Notes under the pieces: generated by a model
What the model saw: the letters and a program-made list of their open reading frames with translations, nothing else
Databases searched by the model: none
Told to the model about the DNA's origin: nothing
Program-made: the position numbers and the translations under genes
Assembly (NCBI RefSeq): GCF_013359595.1
Contig: NZ_JABFMP010000019.1
Span: 62,001-126,000 of the forward strand
Direction of reading: 5' to 3'
DNA from: Pseudomonas sp. C1C7
Lineage (GTDB): Bacteria; Pseudomonadota; Gammaproteobacteria; Pseudomonadales; Pseudomonadaceae
Length of the DNA stretch: 64,000 nt
Shown: positions 24,266 through 33,048 of the stretch, in pieces
Layout: each line of letters begins with the position of its first letter
Numbering within the stretch: the stretch's first letter is position 1

Positions 24266-26701
24266 ATGTCCTGCCTTCGTTCGTTTGCCGCGGTACTGAT
24301 GCTCTGCCTGATGAGCCTTACCAATATCCAGGCCGCACCTGCGCAGCCCCCGGCACCCGATGCCCCGAGCTGGCCGCAGGTGCTGAACAACGATGATGCC
24401 AAACTGACGATCTACCAGCCGCAACTCGACAGTTGGGACGGTTACACCCTGCTGGCCCGGGCCGCGGTGGAGGTCACCGACAAGGACGGCAAATCCACCT
24501 TCGGCATTGTGCACTTCAGTGCCCATACGCTGGTGGACAAGGCCACCCGCTGGGTCGAACTGGATCAGTACACCATCACCAAAGTCGATTTCCCCTCCGC
24601 CGCGACGAACCTCGACAGCTGGATGCAAGAGCTGAAAAACGATGCGCTGAACCGCAAGAAAACCATTTCCCTGGATCAACTCGAAGCCGCACTGGGCACG
24701 GTCGCCGCCGAGCAGAAGGCAAGCAGCGACCCCATCGACAACACGCCGCCCACCATCATCAGCTCCGAAGTGCCGGCCATTCTGGTGTACATCGACGGCG
24801 AGCCGGTGTATCGCCCCGTCGAAAGCACTGTGCTGCAACGGGTGATCAACACCCGGCCGCTGCTGCTCAAGGATGCCCAGGGCAAACATTATCTGCATGT
24901 GTTCGACGGCTGGATGGCGGCGGATGCGTTGAGCGGCCCCTATACCCCGTTAGCGTCACCTTCGGCTGATCTGGAAAAAGCCAGGAAGGCCGCGATCCAG
25001 AGCCGTCAGGTCGACCTGCTGACAGGCCAGAGCGATCCAAAGGACAAGATCCCCAGCCTGGCCAAACCGCCCGTGCCACAGATTCATGTGGCGACAAAAC
25101 CCACGGAATTGATTGTCACGGACGGCGCCGCGCAATGGCAGCCGATCCAGGGCACGCAACTGCTTTATGTGATGAACACCACCGGACACATCTTCAAGGA
25201 GATCGGCGACCAGAACAGTTACCTGCTGATCTCCGGTCGCTGGTTCCGCGCCCCTGACATGCAAGGCCCCTGGACCTTCGTGCCGGCGGACAAGTTGCCG
25301 GCTGACTTTGCCAATATTCCTGACGACAGCGCCAAGGAGAACGCCAAGGCTTCGGTGGCAGGCACACCGCAAGCGAAGGAAGCGGCGATTGCCGCCAGCA
25401 TTGCGCAAACCTCGGCCGTCAAGAAGAGCCAGTTGAAAATGACGGCGCCGCAATTCGACGGCCAGCCGCAACTCAATGGCATCAAGGGCACGCCGTTGCA
25501 GTACGTGGTGAACAGCCCGACACCGATCATCATGGTCGACGCCAAGAGCTGGTACGCGGTGGAGAACGGGGTCTGGTTCGTCGCCACCTCGGTGCAGGGC
25601 CCGTGGACAGTCGCCACCTCGGTGCCGGCCGTCATTTATTCGATTCCCCCCAGTTCCCCCCTGCACTACCTCACCTACGTCAAAGTCTATTCAGCCAGCG
25701 GCGACGTCGTGGTAGTGGGCTACACACCGGGCTATCAGGGCTCAACCCTGGATCCGGACACGGGCGTGGTGGTGTACGGAACGGGTTACTACTATTCGCC
25801 ATGGGTCGGCACGGTCTGGTACGGCCCGCCGGTGACTTACGGTTTCGGCGCGGCGATTCGCTACACGCCTTGGACCGGCTGGGCGTATGGCTACGGATTT
25901 GGCTGGAGCTGGGGCGGCAGTACCGTGGCCGTGGGTTGGGGCTGGGGCGCTTATCCGTGGTGGGGCAATTACGGTTGGGGCTACGCCTGGGGCCCCCATC
26001 TATACCCGGCGCCGATGCCCTGGGGCGGCGTCGCCTACGGTTATCACGGCGGTGCGGTGGCCTGGGGACCCGGTGGCTGGGCCGGCACCTCCGGCAACAT
26101 CTACCGTCAATGGGGCGATAGCGCCTCGGTCAGTCGCTACAGTGGCGGGTACAACGCCTGGACCGGTAATCGCTGGGCCGGACAGGTCGGCGCCTCCTAC
26201 AACTCGCGCACCGGCGTCGCCGCTGCCGGTCAACGAGGGGCCGTGGAGAATGTCTATACCGGCAACTACGCGGCCGGGCGCGAAGGTGTTGCCACGGGGC
26301 CCAACGGTGGAGCCATCGCCGGCCAGCACGTGACCGCGGGCAACGTGTACACCGGCAATCAGGTCAACGCCAATCGTGGCGCGGTCTACAACCCCAATAC
26401 CGGCAACACCACCGATTACCGCAGCGTGCGCGGCCCCAACAGTGGCGCCGCGCAGATCGGCAACAACGTTTACGCCGGCCACGATGGCAACGTCTACAAG
26501 AAGACCGATGATGGCTGGCAATCGATGGTCGGCGGCACCAACCGCCTCAATTCGGCCAATACGACGCAAGTGCAAAATCTCAACCGCGACTACCAGGCCC
26601 GCTCGTTCGGCAATGAACGGATGAACAACTTTCAGAACTCGTCCCAGTTCATGAATCGCTCGTTTGGCGGGGGTGGTGGCGGCGGATTTCATCGACGCTA
26701 A
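24266..26701 (+). CDS. secreted Gly/Trp/Tyr-rich repeat protein
   Basis: An 811-residue exported protein with signal peptide 'CLRSFAAVLMLCLMSLTNIQA'. Three similar modules of about 60-70 residues follow (roughly 165-230, 275-340 and 390-455), each running through 'LQRVINTRP', 'LLYVMNTTG' or 'LQYVVNSPT' and closing with 'GWMAADALSGPYT', 'RWFRAPDMQGPWT' or 'VWFVATSVQGPWT'. Residues about 505-610 are extremely rich in Gly, Trp and Tyr ('GWAYGYGFGWSWGGS'), followed by 'VYTGN' repeats (residues about 665-750) and a poly-Gly end. I recall such Pseudomonas proteins being labelled 'carbohydrate-binding family V/XII', but see no proof. Start ATG 24266 (GGAG before it) is preferred over 24254. Function unknown; likely envelope or surface. 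Confidence 0.75.
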   Translation: MSCLRSFAAVLMLCLMSLTNIQAAPAQPPAPDAPSWPQVLNNDDAKLTIYQPQLDSWDGYTLLARAAVEVTDKDGKSTFGIVHFSAHTLVDKATRWVELDQYTITKVDFPSAATNLDSWMQELKNDALNRKKTISLDQLEAALGTVAAEQKASSDPIDNTPPTIISSEVPAILVYIDGEPVYRPVESTVLQRVINTRPLLLKDAQGKHYLHVFDGWMAADALSGPYTPLASPSADLEKARKAAIQSRQVDLLTGQSDPKDKIPSLAKPPVPQIHVATKPTELIVTDGAAQWQPIQGTQLLYVMNTTGHIFKEIGDQNSYLLISGRWFRAPDMQGPWTFVPADKLPADFANIPDDSAKENAKASVAGTPQAKEAAIAASIAQTSAVKKSQLKMTAPQFDGQPQLNGIKGTPLQYVVNSPTPIIMVDAKSWYAVENGVWFVATSVQGPWTVATSVPAVIYSIPPSSPLHYLTYVKVYSASGDVVVVGYTPGYQGSTLDPDTGVVVYGTGYYYSPWVGTVWYGPPVTYGFGAAIRYTPWTGWAYGYGFGWSWGGSTVAVGWGWGAYPWWGNYGWGYAWGPHLYPAPMPWGGVAYGYHGGAVAWGPGGWAGTSGNIYRQWGDSASVSRYSGGYNAWTGNRWAGQVGASYNSRTGVAAAGQRGAVENVYTGNYAAGREGVATGPNGGAIAGQHVTAGNVYTGNQVNANRGAVYNPNTGNTTDYRSVRGPNSGAAQIGNNVYAGHDGNVYKKTDDGWQSMVGGTNRLNSANTTQVQNLNRDYQARSFGNERMNNFQNSSQFMNRSFGGGGGGGFHRR

Positions 26702-26718
26702 ACGCAATTCTGCTTCCA

Positions 26719-26820
26719 CTGCAGGAGCCGAGCTTGCTCGTGATGGATTCTGGAACTGCGCGGGGGTCTGGTTCCCCACGTCATCGTTGACCACCATCAC
26801 GAGCAAGCTCGCGCCTCCAG
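26719..26820. repeat. inverted repeat, REP-like
   Basis: GCAGGAGCCGAGCTTGCTCG(TGATGG) and (CCATCA)CGAGCAAGCTCGCGCCTCCAG at both ends of a 100-bp stretch that has no gene. Confidence 0.7.
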
Positions 26821-26917
26821 GGTCGGGGGCAACGAGGCTTGGCCAATGGGTACGGATCGCCGTTAAACTGATCGCCGCTACTCCCCTGCCCGGTTTCCCA
26901 GTCGGAGAACTCTCACC

Positions 26918-27982
26918 ATGAGCCAATGGCCAGACACCCGCATTCTTGACCTGCTCGGCATCGAACTGCCCATCATCCAGGGCCCCATGGCCGGCGCCAC
27001 CAATTCGTCCATGGTCATCGCCGCCTGCAATGCCGGCGGCCTGGGTTCGATGCCGGCGGCCATGCTGAGCATTGACCAGTTGCGCGACGAGCTGACAACC
27101 ATCCGCCAACACACCCAGCGTCCGATCAACGTCAACTTTTTCTGCCACCAACCGCCGCCGGTGGACGAGCAGCGCGCGCGGGAATGGAAAAATCTGCTGG
27201 AGCCCTATTACCGCGAGCTGGGCGTCGACTTCGATGCGCCGACACCGGTGTCCAACCGCGCGCCGTTCGACGTCGCGGGTTGCGAAGTGATCGAGGCGTT
27301 TCGCCCCGAAGTCGTAAGTTTTCACTTTGGTTTGCCGGAGAAATCCCTGCTCGATCGGGTCAAGGCCACAGGGGCGAAGGTGTTGTCTTCAGCCACGACA
27401 GTCGAAGAAGCCATCTGGCTGGAAGAGCACGGCTGCGATGCGATCATCGCCATGGGGTACGAAGCAGGCGGGCATCGCGGGATATTTCTCAGTGAAGACT
27501 TGAGCAGCCAGATCGGCACCTTCGCCCTGGTGCCACAGGTTGTGGACGCGGTGAAGGTGCCGGTGATAGCCGCAGGTGGCATCAGCGATGGTCGTGGAGT
27601 GGCGGCGGCGTTCATGCTGGGCGCTTCGGCGGTGCAGGTGGGGACGGCTTATCTGTTCACTCCGCAAGCCAAGGTCAGCGCCTCGCACCACAAGGCACTG
27701 CGCACGGCCCAGGCCAGCCAGACTGCCGTGACCAACCTGTTCACCGGTCGCCCGGCGCGGGGGATTCTCAACCGGGTCATGCGCGAGCTTGGGCCGATCA
27801 GCGACAAGGCGCCGGCGTTCCCCCTCGCGGGTGGTGCGCTGATGCCGCTGCGGGCCAAAGGGGAAGCGGATTTCAGCAATCTGTGGGCCGGGCAGGCGTT
27901 TACCCTGGGCGTTGAGATGACGAGTGAGGAGTTGACCCGGCGGTTGGCGGAGGATGGGTTGGCCAGGTTGACTCACCGCTAA
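26918..27982 (+). CDS. nitronate monooxygenase
   Basis: A 354-residue FMN enzyme that oxidises alkyl nitronates such as propionate 3-nitronate. TIM-barrel start 'LGIELPIIQGPMAGATNSSM', the conserved 'NVNFFCHQPP', the catalytic-His segment 'MGYEAGGHRGIF' and the phosphate-binding 'IAAGGISDGRGVAAAFMLGA' are all present. The start at ATG 26918 is the only one giving the family N-terminus; the site before it is weak. Monocistronic. Confidence 0.92.
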   Translation: MSQWPDTRILDLLGIELPIIQGPMAGATNSSMVIAACNAGGLGSMPAAMLSIDQLRDELTTIRQHTQRPINVNFFCHQPPPVDEQRAREWKNLLEPYYRELGVDFDAPTPVSNRAPFDVAGCEVIEAFRPEVVSFHFGLPEKSLLDRVKATGAKVLSSATTVEEAIWLEEHGCDAIIAMGYEAGGHRGIFLSEDLSSQIGTFALVPQVVDAVKVPVIAAGGISDGRGVAAAFMLGASAVQVGTAYLFTPQAKVSASHHKALRTAQASQTAVTNLFTGRPARGILNRVMRELGPISDKAPAFPLAGGALMPLRAKGEADFSNLWAGQAFTLGVEMTSEELTRRLAEDGLARLTHR

Positions 27983-28067
27983 ATCCGCAACCACTGTCTG
28001 ACTCACGATAGCCTGTGGAGGGCTTGAACTGTGGCGTAAGCAAACAGTCCATTCCGTTTGCAGGCAT

Positions 28068-28095
28068 TTCGCTATATATTCCGTTATATAACGAA
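28068..28095. promoter_or_regulatory. ModE-type operator upstream of modABC
   Basis: TTCGCTATATA-TTCCGT-TATATAACGAA: two 11-bp arms with one mismatch and a 6-bp spacer, resembling the known ModE box (arms of the CGTTATATA type). It ends 39 bp before the modA start, overlapping the likely promoter, so molybdate-loaded ModE could repress. No modE gene is in this window. Confidence 0.8.
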
Positions 28096-28134
28096 TCACC
28101 CCCTCGTAACACCTGCTTATAACGGAGCCGTTTC

Positions 28135-28902
28135 ATGACCATTCGTGCCTCACGTTTTGCCCCTGGTTGCCTGGCCACCCTTCTCTCTGTACTCGCCTTC
28201 GGCTCCGCCCAGGCCGATGAGGTCCAGGTCGCTGTCGCTGCCAACTTCACCGCGCCGATCCAGGCGATCGCCGCCGATTTCGAAAAAGACACCGGCCACA
28301 AGCTGGTGACTTCGTTCGGTGCAACCGGTCAGTTCTACACCCAGATCAAGAACGGCGCGCCGTTCGAAGTGTTCCTTTCGGCGGACGACACCACCCCGGA
28401 AAAACTGGAGAAGGAAGGCGATACCGTCAAGGGCTCGCGCTTCACCTACGCCATCGGCACCCTGGCACTGTGGTCGGCCAAGGAAGGTTATGTCGATGCC
28501 AAGGGTAAAGTACTGAGCGACAACCAGTACCAGCACCTGTCCATCGCCAACCCGAAAGCCGCGCCTTACGGCCTGGCAGCGACCCAGGTCCTGGCCAAGC
28601 TGGGCCTGACCGACAAGGTCAAGGACAAGATCGTTGAAGGCCAGAACATTACCCAGGCCTATCAATTCGTTTCCACCGGCAACGCCGAGCTGGGCTTCGT
28701 CGCCTTGTCGCAGATTTACAAAGACGGCAAAGTCGCCAACGGTTCGGCGTGGATCGTTCCGGCTGACATGCACGACCCGATCAAACAGGACGCGGTGATC
28801 CTCAACAAGGGCAAGGACAACCCGGCAGCCAAGGCGCTGGTTGACTACCTCAAGGGCCCGAAAGCCGCTGCCGTCATCAAATCCTATGGTTACCAGCTCT
28901 AA
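28135..28902 (+). CDS. modA: molybdate ABC transporter, periplasmic binding protein
   Basis: A 255-residue protein with signal peptide ending 'AFGSAQA' and mature start 'DEVQVAVAANFTAPIQAIAADF', the ModA opening; 'SFGATGQFYTQIKNGAPFEVF' and 'SAWIVPADMHDPIKQDAVIL' are also typical. It binds molybdate (or tungstate) in the periplasm and delivers it to ModB. First gene of a tight modABC operon behind a ModE-type site. Confidence 0.96.
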   Translation: MTIRASRFAPGCLATLLSVLAFGSAQADEVQVAVAANFTAPIQAIAADFEKDTGHKLVTSFGATGQFYTQIKNGAPFEVFLSADDTTPEKLEKEGDTVKGSRFTYAIGTLALWSAKEGYVDAKGKVLSDNQYQHLSIANPKAAPYGLAATQVLAKLGLTDKVKDKIVEGQNITQAYQFVSTGNAELGFVALSQIYKDGKVANGSAWIVPADMHDPIKQDAVILNKGKDNPAAKALVDYLKGPKAAAVIKSYGYQL

Positions 28903-29583
28903 ATGACCCTGACGAGTGCCGATTTTTCCGCCATCTGGCTGACCCTGAAACTGGCGTCCCTGACGACCGTCATCCTGTTGGTGATCGGCACCCCGCTGGC
29001 GTTGTGGCTCTCGCGCACCCAATCCTGGTTGCGCGGTCCGGTCGGGGCGATCGTCGCCCTGCCCCTGGTTCTGCCGCCCACGGTGATTGGCTTTTATCTG
29101 TTGCTGGCCCTCGGTCCCCACGGGTTCATCGGCCACTTCACCCAGTCACTGGGGCTCGGCACCCTCACTTTCAGTTTTGCAGGTCTGGTAATCGGCTCGG
29201 TGCTGTACTCGATGCCGTTCGTGGTCCAGCCGCTGCAAAACGCTTTTTCCGCCATCGGCACCCGTCCGCTGGAAGTGGCCGCCACCTTGCGCGCCAATCC
29301 CTGGGATACCTTTTTCAGCGTGACCCTGCCGCTGGCCCGCCCCGGCTTCATCACCGCCGCCATCCTCGGCTTCGCCCATACCGTGGGTGAGTTTGGCGTG
29401 GTGCTGATGATCGGCGGCAACATTCCCGACAAGACCCGCGTGGTGTCGGTGCAGATCTACGATCACGTCGAAGCCATGGAATACGCCCAGGCCCATTGGC
29501 TGGCCGGGGCGATGCTGGTGTTCTCCTTCGCGGTGTTGCTGGCGTTGTACTCCAGTCGCAAAACCAAAGCAGGCTGGAGCTGA
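28903..29583 (+). CDS. modB: molybdate ABC transporter permease
   Basis: A 226-residue inner-membrane permease with about five or six helices and the EAA-like loop 'LEVAATLRANPWDTFFSVTLPLARPG' region (residues about 120-145) that contacts ModC. ATG 28903 follows directly on the modA stop, so the genes are translationally coupled. Confidence 0.95.
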   Translation: MTLTSADFSAIWLTLKLASLTTVILLVIGTPLALWLSRTQSWLRGPVGAIVALPLVLPPTVIGFYLLLALGPHGFIGHFTQSLGLGTLTFSFAGLVIGSVLYSMPFVVQPLQNAFSAIGTRPLEVAATLRANPWDTFFSVTLPLARPGFITAAILGFAHTVGEFGVVLMIGGNIPDKTRVVSVQIYDHVEAMEYAQAHWLAGAMLVFSFAVLLALYSSRKTKAGWS

Positions 29584-29586
29584 TCG

Positions 29587-30666
29587 ATGATTCAAACACG
29601 CTTGAAATTGAGCTATTCGGGCTTTGCCCTGGATGTCGACCTGCAGCTGCCCGGCCGTGGCGTCACTGCGTTGTTCGGCCACTCAGGCTCGGGCAAGACC
29701 ACCTGCCTGCGTTGCATCGCGGGCCTTGAACGTGCCGAACAGGGCTTCATCCAGGTCAATGACGAGGTCTGGCTCGACAGCGAACGGCAGATCTTCGTCC
29801 CGCCGCACAAACGTGCCCTGGGTTACGTGTTCCAGGAAGCCAGCCTGTTTGCGCATCTGTCGGTGTTGGCGAACCTGGAGTTCGGGCTCAAGCGCATCCC
29901 CAAAAACCAGCGCCGTGTCGACATGGCCCATGCCACCGAGCTGCTGGGGATCGGCCATTTGCTCGATCGTCATCCGCAACACCTGTCCGGCGGCGAACGG
30001 CAACGCATCGGCATCGCCCGCGCCCTGCTCACCAGCCCGAAACTGCTGCTGATGGACGAGCCACTGGCGGCGCTGGACTCCAGGCGCAAAAGCGAGATCC
30101 TGCCTTACCTGCAGCGGCTGCACGACGAACTGGATATTCCGGTGCTGTACGTCAGCCACTCCCAGGATGAGGTGGCGCGGCTGGCTGACCACATCGTGCT
30201 GCTCAGCGAGGGCAAGGCCCTGGCCAGCGGCCCTGTCGGTCAGACTCTGGCGCGTCTCGATCTGCCACTGGCCATGGGCGATGACGCCGGTGTGGTAATC
30301 GAGGGTCGCGTCAGCCACTACGATGCCGACTACCAGTTGCTGACCGTGCAATTACCCGACACCGACCTGAACCTGCGCGTGGCTCATACACCGATGGCGC
30401 CGGGTCAGACATTACGCTGCAAGGTTCAGGCGCGAGATGTCAGTCTTAGCCTGCACAACGCCGAGCACAGCAGCATCCTCAATCGACTGCCGGTGACCGT
30501 GGTCAGCGAAATGGCAGCCGATAACGCCGCCCACGTGCTGCTGCGCCTGGATGTGGCGGGAACACCGCTGTTGGCGCGCATTACCCGCTTCTCCCGCGAC
30601 CAGCTCAAGGTACAGCCCGGTCAGCCGCTGTGGGCGCAGATCAAGGCAGTGGCCGTACTGGCATAA
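29587..30666 (+). CDS. modC: molybdate ABC transporter ATPase
   Basis: A 359-residue ATPase. Walker A 'GHSGSGKTT' near residue 35, signature 'LSGGERQRIGIARAL', Walker B 'LLLMDEPLAALD', then a C-terminal TOBE (molybdate-binding) domain from about residue 290 ('SILNRLPVTVVSEM'). Starts three bases after modB. Powers molybdate import for molybdoenzymes. Confidence 0.95.
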   Translation: MIQTRLKLSYSGFALDVDLQLPGRGVTALFGHSGSGKTTCLRCIAGLERAEQGFIQVNDEVWLDSERQIFVPPHKRALGYVFQEASLFAHLSVLANLEFGLKRIPKNQRRVDMAHATELLGIGHLLDRHPQHLSGGERQRIGIARALLTSPKLLLMDEPLAALDSRRKSEILPYLQRLHDELDIPVLYVSHSQDEVARLADHIVLLSEGKALASGPVGQTLARLDLPLAMGDDAGVVIEGRVSHYDADYQLLTVQLPDTDLNLRVAHTPMAPGQTLRCKVQARDVSLSLHNAEHSSILNRLPVTVVSEMAADNAAHVLLRLDVAGTPLLARITRFSRDQLKVQPGQPLWAQIKAVAVLA

Positions 30667-30742
30667 AAGTCATTGGCACGACCGCCAAGGCGTGGGGTCA
30701 ATGGCTTTAACGGCCCCTGACTCCACGCCAAGGACAATCGCC

Positions 30743-31762
30743 ATGCCCGACGCCCTGCCGCCCGATCTGCGCTACGTCGATGACACACTGCCCGGTATCA
30801 CCCGCAAGAAACTGCGGGGCAAGTTCCAGTATTTCGATCCGGCCGGCCAACGCATTACCGATCAGCAAGAAGTTCATCGCATCAACGCACTGGCAGTACC
30901 GCCCGCCTACACCGATGTGTGGATCTGCGCCGATCCGCGCGGTCACCTGCAAGCCACCGGCCGCGATGCTCGAGGCCGCAAACAGTACCGCTATCACCCA
31001 CGCTGGCGGGAAGTGCGCGATGGCGACAAGTACTCGCGCCTGCGGGATTTCGGCCTGGCGCTGCCCAAATTGCGTAAAAAGCTGGAAGCCCTCTTGGCAG
31101 AGCCGGGGTTCAGCCGCGACAAGGTCATGGCCACCGTGATCACCCTGCTCGATGCCACGCTGATTCGCGTCGGCAACACTCAATACGCCAAGGAAAACCG
31201 GTCCTACGGGCTGACCACCCTGCGCGATCGTCATGTCCAGATCAACGGCAGTGCGATCAAGTTTCAGTTTCGCGGCAAAAGTGGCGTTGAACACCAAATC
31301 ACGGTGAAGGATCGTCGGCTGGCGCGGATCGTCAAACGCTGCCAGGAAATCCCCGGGCAGAACCTCTTTCAATACCTCGACGAGGACGGCGAGCGGCACA
31401 GCGTCACTTCTGCCGACGTCAACGCCTACCTGAAAACCCTGACCGGTGCCGATTTCACCGCCAAGGACTATCGCACCTGGGCCGGTAGCGCCCTGGCACT
31501 TTCGGTGCTGCGTGAACTGCAATGGCAACCTGAATCGGAAGCGAAACGGCAGGTGGTGGAGATGGTCAAAGACGTCTCCAGACAACTGGGCAACACGCCG
31601 GCCGTGTGCCGCAAATGCTATATCCATCCGGCTGTGCTCGAGGGTTTTCCGCTAGGCCGGTTGGCCGAACTGCCACGGCCGCGGGTGCGCAAGGGCTTAC
31701 GCGCCGAGGAAGTCGCGCTGGCGATGTTGCTGGAGAAACTGGCGTCAGAGCCGACGAGTTGA
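30743..31762 (+). CDS. type IB DNA topoisomerase
   Basis: A 339-residue poxvirus-like bacterial topoisomerase IB that relaxes both signs of supercoiling by transient 3'-phosphotyrosine nicks. Visible active-site parts: 'KENRSYGLTTLRDRHV' (Arg), 'FQFRGKSGVEHQ' (Lys), 'AKDYRTWAGSALAL' (Arg) and the nucleophile Tyr293 in 'CRKCYIHPAV'. Start ATG 30743 is preceded by AAGGAC; ATG 30701 in the same frame is an alternative adding 14 residues. It follows modC by 76 bp but has an unrelated function. Confidence 0.93.
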   Translation: MPDALPPDLRYVDDTLPGITRKKLRGKFQYFDPAGQRITDQQEVHRINALAVPPAYTDVWICADPRGHLQATGRDARGRKQYRYHPRWREVRDGDKYSRLRDFGLALPKLRKKLEALLAEPGFSRDKVMATVITLLDATLIRVGNTQYAKENRSYGLTTLRDRHVQINGSAIKFQFRGKSGVEHQITVKDRRLARIVKRCQEIPGQNLFQYLDEDGERHSVTSADVNAYLKTLTGADFTAKDYRTWAGSALALSVLRELQWQPESEAKRQVVEMVKDVSRQLGNTPAVCRKCYIHPAVLEGFPLGRLAELPRPRVRKGLRAEEVALAMLLEKLASEPTS

Positions 31763-31834
31763 CCTGTCTATTTTTTGCACGATTACAAATGACTTCTATA
31801 TTTGATCTGTACATGAATCAGCTGCGGTGAAGCC

Positions 31835-32056
31835 ATGGAAGACATTTTTGTCGTCAAGCGCTGCAATAAAATCATCATCCATGGCCGCCGGGCCGGCGAA
31901 ACCGGTCACCCACCACCCGATGCCGCTGTCTGGTACCGCATTTACGATACCCGCACCAACGGCTATTTCGGTGACGGCTTTGAACTTGAAGAAGACGCGC
32001 AGCGCGTCTGCCGCCAGCTGAATGCCAGATCACAGGTAACGGCCCGCCAAGGCTGA
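31835..32056 (+). CDS. hypothetical protein (73 aa)
   Basis: A 73-residue protein 'MEDIFVVKRCNKIIIHG...' with 'VWYRIYDTRTNGYFGDGFEL' and an amphipathic 'EEDAQRVCRQLNA' helix. No export signal. Coding-like codon use and GGTGA before the ATG support it. Family not recognised. Confidence 0.6.
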   Translation: MEDIFVVKRCNKIIIHGRRAGETGHPPPDAAVWYRIYDTRTNGYFGDGFELEEDAQRVCRQLNARSQVTARQG

Positions 32057-32124
32057 GGAGCCTTGACGTGCCTGCTACGGGTCTATACTGAGGAAAGCTG
32101 AGGTTTTCAGCTTCAATCGGTAGC

Positions 32125-32148
32125 AAGCTCGCCCCAAGCGGGCTTTTT
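32125..32148 (+). terminator. hairpin with T-run
   Basis: AAGCTCGC-CCCAA-GCGGGCTT then TTT; one G.U-type pair. Follows the 73-residue gene. Confidence 0.6.
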
Positions 32149-32183
32149 ACTGCCCTCAGGTGTCCTCAACGGAGGTGCTTCCC

Positions 32184-32414
32184 ATGTCCGAAAAAGAGTC
32201 CATCACCACCCTGCTCACCTTGCTCGATTCCCGTCAGGTTCGCCTGGCAGCTGCCTGCAAGGAAATCGCCGATTGGGTCGATCATCAAGGCGGACATCCG
32301 ACCGCCCTGCGAATTCGCGATCGCCTGAACGACATCGAAAAGGATACTCCCCTGATCCGCAACACCCTGTCGGCACTCAAACCTGTCGACCGGCCACTGC
32401 CACGGTTCAGATGA
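32184..32414 (+). CDS. hypothetical protein (76 aa)
   Basis: A 76-residue, probably all-helical protein ('SEKESITTLLTLLDSRQVRL', 'ACKEIADWVDHQGG', 'RIRDRLNDIEKDTPLIRNTL'). A strong GGAGGTG precedes ATG 32184, which decides this start over the upstream one. No signal peptide. Function unknown. Confidence 0.6.
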   Translation: MSEKESITTLLTLLDSRQVRLAAACKEIADWVDHQGGHPTALRIRDRLNDIEKDTPLIRNTLSALKPVDRPLPRFR

Positions 32415-32523
32415 GCCTTTGATGCAAGCAAACGGTGCGACACCGCAGGCGTGACTGACGACATTTTCGTCAGCCAGCCCGTGTCTGCTTGCCCCACTGA
32501 CCACTCCTCCCGATATAAAACAG

Positions 32524-32549
32524 CCCAGCCCCGTGCTGGGATTTTTTTT
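32524..32549 (+). terminator. intrinsic terminator
   Basis: CCCAGC-CCCGT-GCTGGG followed by eight T residues. Confidence 0.85.
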
Positions 32550-32622
32550 GCTCGAATTCCACTCAATGAACGTCGCCAGCCCCGTGGGGTCCAACGATCA
32601 CACGTCACGAGGAGACGTCCCG

Positions 32623-32907
32623 ATGGTTACCCACTTCAAAGTCAGCGGGCACCTGGCCTGCGGTCACAAAGGCAACAACCTCGTTTCAACCCGTGAACTG
32701 AACCGGGTCAAATGCAGAAGCTGTCGCAACACCGACGCCTACAAAGAGGCGCGCAAGACCCAGCGCAACGCCGCGCGACGCGCCGCCCGCAAAGCCAGGC
32801 TCACCCCAACCGCGACCGACTGGCGCCAGGCCTGGACCGAACGAATGGTGGCCATGCCCGGCCTGCAAAGACTTCCCCGTGGTTTCAGTGGCCAGCCTTT
32901 CGTGTAA
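32623..32907 (+). CDS. hypothetical basic protein (94 aa)
   Basis: A 94-residue basic protein beginning 'VTHFKVSGHLACGHKGNNLV', with a Cys at 'ACGHKG' and 'VKCRSCRNTD', a possible zinc knuckle, then an Arg/Lys/Ala-rich helix. GAGGAGA seven bases before ATG 32623 supports the start. The end is doubtful: after about residue 70 another frame keeps coding-like codon use to a stop at 33041, and a third frame shows 'PCPAC', a second Cys pair. A frameshift, real or from sequencing, is possible. Confidence 0.45.
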   Translation: MVTHFKVSGHLACGHKGNNLVSTRELNRVKCRSCRNTDAYKEARKTQRNAARRAARKARLTPTATDWRQAWTERMVAMPGLQRLPRGFSGQPFV

Positions 32908-33048
32908 CTGACAGCATCCGGCGGCCGATCACCACGGCCGCCGGTTGGTTGCGTCTGGAAACGTTCTACTACAACGCGGAAAATCTGGCGCAAGCCAGGA
33001 TCGATTGCGAAACCGGCGGCGGTAGCTGGAAAGTCAGGTAATTGGGTT

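Noticed and set aside
24145..24402. Minus-strand frame continuing the reductase remnant
   Set aside because: No similarity to the family beyond about 24150; it runs opposite the signal peptide of the exported protein.
26000..27325. Minus-strand frame of about 440 codons across the exported-protein gene end and the nitronate monooxygenase start
   Set aside because: It spans an intergenic repeat and two well-supported genes, with repeat-derived composition.
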